Below are positions 41,572 through 48,998 of a DNA stretch of 53,489 nt, piece after piece. The stretch covers positions 1 through 53,489 of the forward strand of contig JACKAX010000026.1 in the NCBI GenBank assembly GCA_020634875.1. The letters are read 5' to 3'. Each line of letters starts with the position of its first letter. Within the stretch, counting starts at the first letter, position 1. Both the position numbers and the translations under genes were made by a program. This DNA comes from Anaerolineales bacterium (GTDB lineage: Bacteria; Chloroflexota; Anaerolineae; Anaerolineales; JABWBV01). The notes below the pieces were generated by a model. The model made no database searches. It saw only the letters and a program-made list of their open reading frames with translations, and was not told the origin of the DNA.

Positions 41572-42507
41572 ATGACCGACACCCAAATAAACGCCCTCGT
41601 TGAAGAAGTCATCCGCGAACTCCATGCCATCGGCGCGGTCAAAACCCCGTCCGCGCAGGCCGGCGTTGCCCCGCCCTCTCCACCACCCCCGCGCCCTCCA
41701 TCACCCACTCACCCAATCGCCCAATCGCTCAATATCGATCTCCCCGACCCCACCCCTCCCGCGGCGCGCCAGACCCCGAACATCCACAACCCCAAAGACG
41801 CCCAGGGCCTCCGCGCCCTCATGGCCTCCACCACTACGCGGATCGGCGTCGGACGCGCAGGGCCACGCTACCGAACATCTTCGCTCCTCCTCTTTCAGGG
41901 CGATCACGCTGTGACACAAGATGCCCTCTACCGCGATGTTGACCAAAAACTCCTCGACGAATTCAACCTCTTCACCGTGCAAACCCAGATCACTGGCGGC
42001 AAACAAGAATACCTCCTCCGCCCCGATCTCGGACGGTTGCTCAACGATGAAGCCAAACGCCTCATCAACGCCAAATGCCAGAAAAACGTCAACGTCCAGC
42101 TAGTGGTGGGCGATGGGTTGTCCGCCGCCGCCATCGAAGCGAACCTGCGCCAGATGTTCCCCGTTATCCAGCAGGGGGTGAAAAGCGCGGGGCTGACGCT
42201 CGGCACACCATTTTTCGTCAAATATGCCCGCGTCGGGGTGATGAACGACATCGGCGACCTGATCAAACCGGATGTCGTCATCCTGCTGATCGGGGAGCGT
42301 CCCGGTTTGGGTCGCGCAGAATCCATGAGCGCGTACATGGGCTACAAGCCCAAATACGGCGATACCGACGCCGACCGCGATGTCGTCTGCAACATTTTTG
42401 AAAACGGCGGCACCAACCCCCTCGAAGCTGGTGCCTTCGTCGTCCAAATCGCCCAAAAGATGCGGAAACACGAAGCATCGGGCGTGAAGTTGAAACTGGC
42501 GAATTAG
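41572..42507 (+). CDS. eutC: Ethanolamine ammonia-lyase small subunit
   Basis: 311 residues. The conserved part starts near residue 75: LMASTTTRIGVGRAGPRYRT, LFQGDHAVTQDAL, ELYLLRPDLGR-like QEYLLRPDLGRLLN, VVGDGLSAAAIEAN, VLLIGERPGLG, SMSAYMGYKPKYG and DVVCNIFENGGTNPLEAGA. The N-terminal 70 residues include an unusually Pro-rich linker (APPSPPPPRPPSPTHPIAQ) coded by a short-period repeat (41699-41739), absent in typical EutC. EutC completes the cobalamin site of EutBC. ATG 41572 is 2 nt after the eutB stop. Confidence 0.95.
   Translation: MTDTQINALVEEVIRELHAIGAVKTPSAQAGVAPPSPPPPRPPSPTHPIAQSLNIDLPDPTPPAARQTPNIHNPKDAQGLRALMASTTTRIGVGRAGPRYRTSSLLLFQGDHAVTQDALYRDVDQKLLDEFNLFTVQTQITGGKQEYLLRPDLGRLLNDEAKRLINAKCQKNVNVQLVVGDGLSAAAIEANLRQMFPVIQQGVKSAGLTLGTPFFVKYARVGVMNDIGDLIKPDVVILLIGERPGLGRAESMSAYMGYKPKYGDTDADRDVVCNIFENGGTNPLEAGAFVVQIAQKMRKHEASGVKLKLAN
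41699..41739. repeat. CCCAATCGC short-period repeat inside eutC
   Basis: CACCCACTCACCCAATCGCC, CAATCGCTCAATATCG in 9-nt steps. Encodes the linker SPTHPIAQSLNID between the N-terminal helix and the catalytic domain. Confidence 0.45.
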
Positions 42508-42511
42508 ACCT

Positions 42512-42585
42512 ACCCGCATCCTTCGACTTCGCTGGACATGAGCAATTTTAGTTTTTGAGTTACTATCCGCTCCGCTCAGGATGCT
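42512..42585. repeat. Inverted-repeat element (MITE-like), copy 2
   Basis: Begins ACCCGCATCCTTCGACTTCG and ends CCGCTCCGCTCAGGATGCT. Reverse-complemented it matches 20579-20652 at both ends with the same 74-nt length; the middle differs. Confidence 0.6.
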
Positions 42586-42624
42586 GACAAATAACAAATT
42601 AACCCTAACAAGTACCAAATAATC
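42586..42624. repeat. Degenerate AAATAACAAATTAACC repeat before eutL
   Basis: GACAAATAACAAATTAACC then CTAACAAGTACCAAATAATC, with a loose 8-9 nt step, between the MITE-like element and the eutL start. No ribosome site is visible other than within this repeat. Confidence 0.3.
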
Positions 42625-42626
42625 CC

Positions 42627-43283
42627 ATGCCCCTCCTCGACCCTCTCTACGGAACCCCCCTCGCCGTCCAACTGATCCCCCAGGTGGACCGCGGCCTCGC
42701 CGAACAACTCAACCTGCGCCCCGACCAACGCTCCATCGGCCTGCTTAGTGTGGACAACGATGACGCCACCTATGTTGCTGTGGATGAAGCCACCAAAATG
42801 GCTGACGTGGAAGTGGTGTACGCCAAATCGTTCTACGCGGGAGCCAAACACACTTCGGGAAAACTGTCCGGCGAAATCATGGCGATTATCGCTGGCCCGA
42901 ACCCGGCCGAAGTCCGCGCGGGGTTGAATGCCGCGGTGGATTACATCCAAACGAAAGCGATCTGGTACTCCGCCAACGAAGATGATTCCATCGCCTTCTT
43001 TCCCCACGTCATCTCCCGAACAGGGACATATCTCTCGAAAGTATGCGATATCCCTACCGGGTCACCGATTGCCTACCTGGTCGCACCCCCCAACGAAGGA
43101 CTGGTCGCCCTCGACGCCGCCCTGAAAGTCGCCATCGTCCGCATCGTTGCCCTCACCATGCCGCCTTCTGAAACGAACTACATGGGCGTCATGCTGACCG
43201 GCGACCAACCCGCCTGCCGCGCCGCCGCCCTCGAATTCCAGAAGAAGGTTTTGGAAGTGGCAGCAAATCCGATGAACTACTAA
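42627..43283 (+). CDS. eutL: Microcompartment shell protein EutL
   Basis: 218 residues, as E. coli EutL (219). A BMC-T protein with two BMC domains: residues about 30-110 (SIGLLSVDNDDATYVAVDEATKMADVEVVYAKSF, then SGEIMAIIAGPNPAEVRAGL) and about 120-215 (SIAFFPHVISRTGTYLS, GSPIAYLVAPPNEGLVALDAALK and GVMLTGDQPACRAAALEF). It forms trimers with a gated central pore in the ethanolamine microcompartment shell. No BMC-H gene (EutM, EutS, EutK) was found in the window. Confidence 0.94.
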   Translation: MPLLDPLYGTPLAVQLIPQVDRGLAEQLNLRPDQRSIGLLSVDNDDATYVAVDEATKMADVEVVYAKSFYAGAKHTSGKLSGEIMAIIAGPNPAEVRAGLNAAVDYIQTKAIWYSANEDDSIAFFPHVISRTGTYLSKVCDIPTGSPIAYLVAPPNEGLVALDAALKVAIVRIVALTMPPSETNYMGVMLTGDQPACRAAALEFQKKVLEVAANPMNY

Positions 43284-43362
43284 AGGTAGACAAGGTACAC
43301 ACGGTATACACAGTAAACAAGTATTTACCCTATTTACCTTATCTACCGTATTTACCCCTCCC
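43284..43362. repeat. Nonamer repeat dyad upstream of eutQ
   Basis: AGGTAGACA-AGGTACACA-CGGTATACA-CAGTAAACA, then the complement as TACCTTATCTACC and CCGTATTTACCCC; 9-nt steps. GGTAGACAAGGTA and TACCTTATCTACC pair with one mismatch. Same design as the octamer dyads at 8441 and 13556. Confidence 0.65.
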
Positions 43363-43371
43363 CCCCCGCCC

Positions 43372-43926
43372 ATGCCCCGTCAACTTTTCACTGCCGAAGA
43401 TATTCGCCGCCTTGCGCGGGATTCTGCCACTTTAGTGCTTGGGCCGGACGATATTGTCACGGACGAGGCCGCGGATGTGGCGTTTGCGCTGGGGGTGCGA
43501 CTGATTCGGGAGACGGAAACTTCGTCGGCTTTGCGCGTGGAGGCAGGTCCGGGGTTGCATCCGTTGAAGGTGGTGCGGGGGGCGAGTGTGCAGATGGAGC
43601 GGTTTCTGGAGGGGGTGGAAATTCCGGGGACGAACACCCGGTTGAAGGATGTGATCACGACCGGGGACCGCGGGCCGATGGGGGCGGGGTTCATGGCACT
43701 CGAAGCGCCGCCCGGTGGGGTCGGGCAAATGGCGTGGACGCTGAATTATGATGAGATTGATATTGTGTTGGAGGGGGAGTTGATCATCACGCGGGGGAAT
43801 GAACAGGTGCGCGGCGGGCCGGGGGACGTGATTTACATTCCGAAAGGTTCGTCCATCACCTTTGGCACACCCAGCCGGACGCGGTTTGTGTACGTGGTTT
43901 TTCCGGTCAATTGGAATGAAAAGTAA
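43372..43926 (+). CDS. eutQ: EutQ-like cupin
   Basis: 184 residues. N-terminal about 45 residues (FTAEDIRRLARDSATLVLGP) match the start of EutQ; the C-terminal cupin (about 85-184) matches closely: WTLNYDEIDIVLEGELIITR, GGPGDVIYIPKGSSITFGTP, RFVYVVFPVNW. EutQ of Salmonella has acetate kinase activity and a role in compartment assembly; whether this shorter version does is unknown. Its last codons overlap the methyltransferase-like gene by 11 nt. Confidence 0.9.
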   Translation: MPRQLFTAEDIRRLARDSATLVLGPDDIVTDEAADVAFALGVRLIRETETSSALRVEAGPGLHPLKVVRGASVQMERFLEGVEIPGTNTRLKDVITTGDRGPMGAGFMALEAPPGGVGQMAWTLNYDEIDIVLEGELIITRGNEQVRGGPGDVIYIPKGSSITFGTPSRTRFVYVVFPVNWNEK

Positions 43927-44731
43927 CTGGTTCGCAAATTTACGCAATGTGGTGGATTTTCCGCTCCGGCAATTCTTCAAATGGGAACGCCCCCTCACCA
44001 TTCGCAATGAGGAAAAAGATGGGTTGTTTGGCCATTTGGCGGAGAATGAGCGATTGCGAGCCTGGAAAATTGAGAAAACCCTGCGCCAAGACTTCCATCT
44101 CGAAAAGCTGTATCAACACAGTGGGGCCAAAAATTATCGGGAGAACCTTTTTTACCTGGAAATGCTGCTCCGGGCGTTGAATACGAGTAGGCCCTCATTA
44201 CCGCAAACGCTCGTCGCCGCGGATATTGGGCCATCCCACTGGTTTTACGTACAGGCACTTTACGCGGCGCTCAAGTGGTGGCACGCTTCGAAAGGGCGGC
44301 AAATCAACCTCACCGGGTTTGAAGTGGACGCGTATCGGGTTTACGGGGATTTTCGCGCTCGGCGAGACCATGCCCTTGCCCATGTACGGGACCTAAATAC
44401 AGTCCAATACCTCCCCCAAAAATTTGTCAAACAACCGGAAACGTTTGATGTCATCATGATGTTATTTCCTTTCGTCTTTATCCGCGATCATTTGCAGTGG
44501 GGCTTGCCGACGAGCCTGTTCGATCCGGTGCAATTGCTCAAAGAAGCCTGGGACAGCCTGCGCCCGAGCGGGCTGTTATTGATCGTCAACCAGGGTGAGC
44601 AGGAACACATTGCCCAAAAGGAAATGCTCGCCTGCGCGGGGATTTCACCCGTAAGTGCCTTTCAGCATGAATCCATCCTGTTCGAGTACGATCTACCCCG
44701 TTTTGTGTTGGTCGCGGTGCGAAATGAGTAA
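43916..44731 (+). CDS. SAM-methyltransferase-like protein, coupled to eutQ
   Basis: 271 residues. TLVAADIGPSHWFYVQALYA looks like a Rossmann motif I, and FDVIMMLFPFVFIRDHLQWG plus SLRPSGLLLIVNQGEQEH fit motifs IV and VI of class I methyltransferases. A charged N-terminal region of 90 residues precedes it. No family name can be given. ATG 43916 lies in ATGAAAAGTAA at the eutQ stop. A role in ethanolamine use is not established. Confidence 0.7.
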   Translation: MKSNWFANLRNVVDFPLRQFFKWERPLTIRNEEKDGLFGHLAENERLRAWKIEKTLRQDFHLEKLYQHSGAKNYRENLFYLEMLLRALNTSRPSLPQTLVAADIGPSHWFYVQALYAALKWWHASKGRQINLTGFEVDAYRVYGDFRARRDHALAHVRDLNTVQYLPQKFVKQPETFDVIMMLFPFVFIRDHLQWGLPTSLFDPVQLLKEAWDSLRPSGLLLIVNQGEQEHIAQKEMLACAGISPVSAFQHESILFEYDLPRFVLVAVRNE

Positions 44732-44769
44732 GAAAGTGCCCAAGAATAACTCCGCCGACCGCTCCGGGG

Positions 44770-44814
44770 GGATTGCCAAATCCCGCCGGGAGGGACGCCC
44801 GGATTTGGCAATCC
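44770..44814. repeat. 14-bp inverted repeat
   Basis: GGATTGCCAAATCC and its complement (44801-44814) around a 17-nt GC-rich loop, between the methyltransferase and peptidase genes. Confidence 0.55.
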
Positions 44815-44892
44815 GGCACGAGCGGAAAACGCAGACTTATCCTTTTCCAGGCCCTAAAGTCATTCGCCACCAAATTCTCCCCTCCTGAAGAC

Positions 44893-46080
44893 ATGAAAAC
44901 CATCAACCATTCGGGGCGCGCACTGGCGCACATCAAAGTTTTGGCGGAAGCGATTGGGCCTCGGCCCGCGGGCAGTGAGGCGGAGGGGAATGCGCGTGCA
45001 TACGTGCAAAAACAATTACAACAATGGGGATACCACGTTCAAAAACATCCCGTTTCCTTCGCCGCCCTGCCATTATTTTCCCCTTTCCCAACGCTCGCGG
45101 GTTTGTATCTGGCCCTTGGCGGGTGGGGGATTGCCACCGTGCCCTGGCTGTTGTTGGGGCTGCCCTTTGCCCAGAAACTCCTGATCCGCATGACCCGTTG
45201 GATGATGTGGAATCGCCCCCAAAAAGCACATTCTGAGAATTTAGTGGTGTTCCCAAAAGAGGCGGCCTCTGATACTCCCATCTTGTTTTTATGCGCGCAC
45301 CTGGACAGTGCGCGGGTATTTGCCTTTCGCCACCGGTTTTGGATTGCGTTGCAAACACAGATATGGGACATCTACCAACGAGTTGCCATTGCGATAACCG
45401 GCATGGCGATTTTGCATTTATTGGGGTTGCTCATCCCCGATCTTCTGGTGTGGTTATTGGGGCTTGCGGGGTCGGTGGTTGGGGGTGGGATCATCTTGCT
45501 GGAATGCTGGAATCAATTCGGGCACCAAAACCGTTACGCTCCCGGTGCGAACGATAACGCTTCCGGGCTAGGGGTCGTGCTGGCGTTGGCGGAATTTTTC
45601 GCCCGGCAACCTGTCCAAAACATTCGCTTGGGGTTTTTGTTCACAGGCGCAGAGGAAACCGGGTTACATGGGGCGCGTGCTTTCGCCGAATATCTGTCCA
45701 AATCGAACACGAAAAATGTGTACGTCTTGAATTTGGATATGGTTGGCGTTGGCGATGTGCTGAAAACGGTGGTTTCGGATGGAACCTTGCCGCCCACAAA
45801 GACCTCGGCTTTCCTGAACGAACTTGTGGCAAACGCCAACCCGCAAGTGAAAGAAGTTCACCACGTCTCCCGAAGCGGCGATCACCTGCCGTTTTTGAAG
45901 CAAGGCATTGCGGCGACCACCCTGGAAATGGGCTATGCAAAAGGCTTTCTGTGGACATACCACACCTTAAACGACACCCTGGAAACCATTGATCCCCAGG
46001 CGCTTCAAGTTACGGCGGAAACCATCATCCAGATGATTGAAAAGATGATTGACACTGCTTCGAGCAACCCTGTTAAGTGA
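44893..46080 (+). CDS. M28-family metallopeptidase with membrane helices
   Basis: 395 residues. M28 zinc-site residues: FLCAHLDSARV (HxD), GANDNASGLGV (bridging Asp), GAEETGLHGARAFAE (Glu pair), LNLDMVGVGD (Asp), YHTLNDTLE (last His). Three or four hydrophobic segments lie between the first two motifs (about 60-95 and 165-210), placing it in a membrane-bound subgroup. ATG 44893 is chosen because residues before it are not like M28 proteins. Not a known Eut component. Confidence 0.85.
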   Translation: MKTINHSGRALAHIKVLAEAIGPRPAGSEAEGNARAYVQKQLQQWGYHVQKHPVSFAALPLFSPFPTLAGLYLALGGWGIATVPWLLLGLPFAQKLLIRMTRWMMWNRPQKAHSENLVVFPKEAASDTPILFLCAHLDSARVFAFRHRFWIALQTQIWDIYQRVAIAITGMAILHLLGLLIPDLLVWLLGLAGSVVGGGIILLECWNQFGHQNRYAPGANDNASGLGVVLALAEFFARQPVQNIRLGFLFTGAEETGLHGARAFAEYLSKSNTKNVYVLNLDMVGVGDVLKTVVSDGTLPPTKTSAFLNELVANANPQVKEVHHVSRSGDHLPFLKQGIAATTLEMGYAKGFLWTYHTLNDTLETIDPQALQVTAETIIQMIEKMIDTASSNPVK

Positions 46081-46179
46081 TCCATCGAATGAGGATAGCA
46101 TGATGCCCAAAAACGCAGTCCATGATCCAGTTTCTTGATTGCATTTTGACAAATTATTGTGACCATCCCCACCCGTAAA

Positions 46180-46276
46180 GCCGCCGGGCTACGAAACGAC
46201 GCCGAATAAATCCGGCTGAAAAGCCCGTTTGAACGGGCGTCGTTCGTCGCCGGGGGACTTCATTCCCCGGCGGGCC
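46180..46276. repeat. Dispersed intergenic repeat, copy 2
   Basis: Shares with 12091-12200 the order GGGCTACGAAACGACGCC, AATAAATCCGGCTG, AGCCCG and a final hairpin CGCCGGGG-GACTTCATT-CCCCGGCG. The rest of the gap 46081-46392 holds only the promoter below. Confidence 0.6.
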
Positions 46277-46327
46277 AAAGTGGATTGTCAGATCAACTTG
46301 GAAATATTCAAAAAGAACCCCACGCAT

Positions 46328-46357
46328 TTGAAGAAAAGACTCACGAGCGGCTATAAT
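46328..46357 (+). promoter_or_regulatory. Sigma-70 promoter
   Basis: TTGAAG, 18-bp spacer, perfect TATAAT (46352-46357). Would start transcription about 40 nt before the following small gene, and may serve the M24 peptidase and the later genes too. Confidence 0.6.
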
Positions 46358-46401
46358 ATTCGCAGATTTTTCGCACTTCATTTTCCATTGGAATGAAAAT
46401 T

Positions 46402-46734
46402 ATGCCCAAAACCATTTACACCGAACAAGATATTGACGCCCTGAAAGCCCGCGGCGCGACCTCCGTAGAAGTGAACGAGGATGTCATTTTGACCGACCTC
46501 GCGCTGGAACGTGCCCAAAAACACGGACTAAAAATTCACCGTGCCGCGCAGAGCGCCCCGCAAGCGACCTATAGCCCCTCCGTCAACACCTACGCGGCCT
46601 ATCCCAAAGCCCCACCCCCATCAGACGAACGGTATCAAAAAGTCAAAGCCGCCGTGCTCGCCCGCCTCCCCGGCCCGGTAGACCCCGCCGCGCTGGAGAC
46701 CGCAATCCGCAAAGTGTTGGCCCAACACCCTTGA
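46402..46734 (+). CDS. EutQ N-terminal-domain-like small protein
   Basis: 110 residues. YTEQDIDALKARGATSVEVN, then DVILTDLALERAQKHGLKI, is the same module as the first 45 residues of the EutQ protein encoded at 43372 but without a cupin. A low-complexity linker (PSVNTYAAYPKAPPP) leads to a short C-terminal helix (VKAAVLARLPGPVDPAALETAIRKVL). Such modules may target proteins to a microcompartment, which is an inference. ATG 46402 is preferred (TTGGAA upstream) over 46393. Confidence 0.65.
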   Translation: MPKTIYTEQDIDALKARGATSVEVNEDVILTDLALERAQKHGLKIHRAAQSAPQATYSPSVNTYAAYPKAPPPSDERYQKVKAAVLARLPGPVDPAALETAIRKVLAQHP

Positions 46735-46752
46735 CCCCCTGGACATTCACCC

Positions 46753-47934
46753 ATGCAAGACCTTATTCACGAAAAAGTTACCCAAGCGATCCAAATTCTC
46801 AAAGAACAAAACGTTGACCTCTGGCTCACCTTCGTCCGCGAAACCTCCGCGGGAGGCGATCCTGTTCTCCCCCTCATTTACGGGCACGACCTGACCTGGC
46901 AAAGTGCGCTGATCATCACGCAAACGGGGGAACGGATCGCGATCGTGGGGCGCTTTGAAATGGAAGCGGCGCACCGCGTGGGCGCGTATACGGTGATCGG
47001 GTACGATGAAGCGGTCAGCGTGCCGTTGTTGGAGACGTTGCACCGGCTCGATCCGCAATCCATCGCCATCAATTTTTCCGAAAATGACGTTCTCGCGGAC
47101 GGCCTGACCCTGGGCATGTCCCACCTCCTGAAAAAATACCTGACCGGGACGCCCTACGCCGAACGGTTGACCTCTGCCGAACACATTATCCACGCCCTGC
47201 GCGCCCGCAAATCCCCCGCCGAAGTGGACCGCATCCGCACCGCCATCCGCACCACCGAGCGGTTTTACGGCGAAACTTTTGAGCATCTCGAACCCGGCCT
47301 GACGGAAAAGCAGGTGGGCGAGTTTATGCACGGGCAACTGGCCGAGTTCGCCCTGGAAACCGCGTGGGAGCGGGCATCATGTCCGGCGGTAAACGCTGGC
47401 CCCGATTCCCCGGTGGGGCACGCAGGGCCGACAGAGTTGGTCATTCAGCCGGGGCAGTTGGTGCATTTTGATTTTGGCGTCAAGGAAAACGAATACTGCT
47501 CAGATATTCAGCGAATGGCGTACGTGCTGGCGGAGGGGGAAACGACCCCGCCTGAGCCGGTACAACGCGGGTTTGACACGGTCGTCCGCGCGGTGCAGGA
47601 AGCGGTGAAGGCGATGAAGCCGGGTGTGTTGGGGGTGGAGATCGATGCTATCGCTCGGAAGGTGATCACGGATGCAGGGTATCCTGAGTACAAATATGCC
47701 ACCGGACACCACTTGGGGCGGTTGTGCCACGATGGGGGCGGGATTCTCGGGCCGCGGTGGGAGCGGTACGGCGACACGCCCAACAGGCCCCTAGAGGTCG
47801 GGCATGTGTATACCGTGGAACCCGGTCTCATGGTGCCAGGGTATGGATATGTTGGGTTGGAGGAAGATGTTCTGGTCACGGAAAACGGTACGGTTTTTCT
47901 CAGTACACCGCAGTTGGAGTTGATTTTGATCTAG
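46753..47934 (+). CDS. M24-family metallopeptidase (Xaa-Pro aminopeptidase-like)
   Basis: 393 residues. N-terminal creatinase-like domain (LWLTFVRETSAGGDPVLPL) followed by the pita-bread fold. Metal ligands: HFDFGVKENEYCSDIQRMAY (two Asp), TGHHLGRLCHDGG (His), YTVEPGLMV (Glu) and GLEEDVLVT (Glu). Members are aminopeptidases or amidinohydrolases such as creatinase; in this context (next to the carnitine module) a small-substrate hydrolase is possible. It is 18 nt after the EutQ-N-like gene. Confidence 0.88.
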   Translation: MQDLIHEKVTQAIQILKEQNVDLWLTFVRETSAGGDPVLPLIYGHDLTWQSALIITQTGERIAIVGRFEMEAAHRVGAYTVIGYDEAVSVPLLETLHRLDPQSIAINFSENDVLADGLTLGMSHLLKKYLTGTPYAERLTSAEHIIHALRARKSPAEVDRIRTAIRTTERFYGETFEHLEPGLTEKQVGEFMHGQLAEFALETAWERASCPAVNAGPDSPVGHAGPTELVIQPGQLVHFDFGVKENEYCSDIQRMAYVLAEGETTPPEPVQRGFDTVVRAVQEAVKAMKPGVLGVEIDAIARKVITDAGYPEYKYATGHHLGRLCHDGGGILGPRWERYGDTPNRPLEVGHVYTVEPGLMVPGYGYVGLEEDVLVTENGTVFLSTPQLELILI

Positions 47935-47937
47935 AAT

Positions 47938-48016
47938 TCCCTTGAGTTCCTACGAATTCCTACGAGTTCCCGGAATTTGTAGGATTTTATGGGAACTGTG
48001 GGGAACTGAAGGAACT
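47938..48016. repeat. Decamer repeat dyad upstream of the BKACE gene
   Basis: GAATTCCCTT-GAGTTCCTAC, GAATTCCTAC-GAGTTCCC, then the reverse complement sense GGGAACTGTG and GGAACTGAAGGAACTT: 10-nt steps and an overall dyad. Confidence 0.6.
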
Positions 48017-48033
48017 TTTTAAGAAGGAGTGCT

Positions 48034-48966
48034 ATGGCGAAGAATGTTCTCATCACGGCAGCGGTAACGGGGGCTAGTTTTACCCCCACAATGTCCCCTC
48101 ACATGTTGTTTGACCCCGATGAAGTCGTTGCCGACGCGGTCGCCGCGGCAAAGGCGGGAGCGGCGATCATCCACATCCATGCCCGTGACCCGAAGGATGG
48201 CCGCCCCATCTCCGATCCGGGGATTTTCCGGGCGTACGCGTCGGGCATCAAAGCGGAGACAGATGCGGTCGTCAACATGACGACGGGCGGTGCGACCGGG
48301 CAGACGATTGAGGAACGGTTGAATGTGGTGAAAACCCTTCAGCCCGAACTGTGTTCCTGCAACCTGGGGACGATGAACTACGGCGGCTTTCCGATGATCC
48401 CGAAGTATGAGGGGAAATGGCGGTTTGAGTGGGAGCGGGAGTTTCTTGAGTCCACCCGGACGGAGCCATTCACGAGCAGTTTTGCGGACATCGAGTACAT
48501 GCTCAAGACGCTGCAAAACGAGACAGGGACGCGGATGGAGTTTGAAGCCTACGATGTGGGGCATCTCTATACGCTGGCTTATTATGCCAGCCTGGGGCTG
48601 GTTCAGGCCCCGATTATGGTGCAGATGGTGATGAACACGCTTGGCGGCATTGGCCCGGATATTGATAATGTGGTGTTTATGGTGCGGACGGCCCAACGGT
48701 TGCTGGGGAATGATGTCGAAATCGCGGTGCTGGGCGGGGGACGGTACCAGTTCGACTTGATCACGGTCGGGGCGTTGATGGGGTGCAACGTCCGTGTGGG
48801 GATGGAGGATAACTTGTACATCAGCCGTGGGAAGCTGGCGGAGTCGAATGCGGAGTATGTGGAGAAGGCGAAGCGGATTTTTGATGAGTTGGGGTTGAAA
48901 GTGGGGGCTGCAGAGGAGGCGAGGGGGAGGTTCGGATTGAAGGGGGGCGAGAACGTGAAGTTTTAG
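48034..48966 (+). CDS. Beta-keto acid cleavage enzyme (BKACE)
   Basis: 310 residues. A DUF849/Kce-family TIM barrel: LITAAVTGASFTPTMSPHM, KAGAAIIHIHARDPKDGRP (metal His pair), VNMTTGGATGQTIEERL, SCNLGTMNYG, and EIAVLGGGRYQFDLITVGALMGC. BKACE enzymes react a beta-keto acid with acetyl-CoA to give acetoacetate and a new acyl-CoA. The substrate is set by the active site and cannot be read here; the L-carnitine dehydrogenase/thioesterase gene at 51616 suggests 3-dehydrocarnitine. AAGGAG precedes the ATG by 7 nt. Confidence 0.88.
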   Translation: MAKNVLITAAVTGASFTPTMSPHMLFDPDEVVADAVAAAKAGAAIIHIHARDPKDGRPISDPGIFRAYASGIKAETDAVVNMTTGGATGQTIEERLNVVKTLQPELCSCNLGTMNYGGFPMIPKYEGKWRFEWEREFLESTRTEPFTSSFADIEYMLKTLQNETGTRMEFEAYDVGHLYTLAYYASLGLVQAPIMVQMVMNTLGGIGPDIDNVVFMVRTAQRLLGNDVEIAVLGGGRYQFDLITVGALMGCNVRVGMEDNLYISRGKLAESNAEYVEKAKRIFDELGLKVGAAEEARGRFGLKGGENVKF

Positions 48967-48998
48967 CGTTGAATTCAATGATGGTGTAAAATCTTTTC

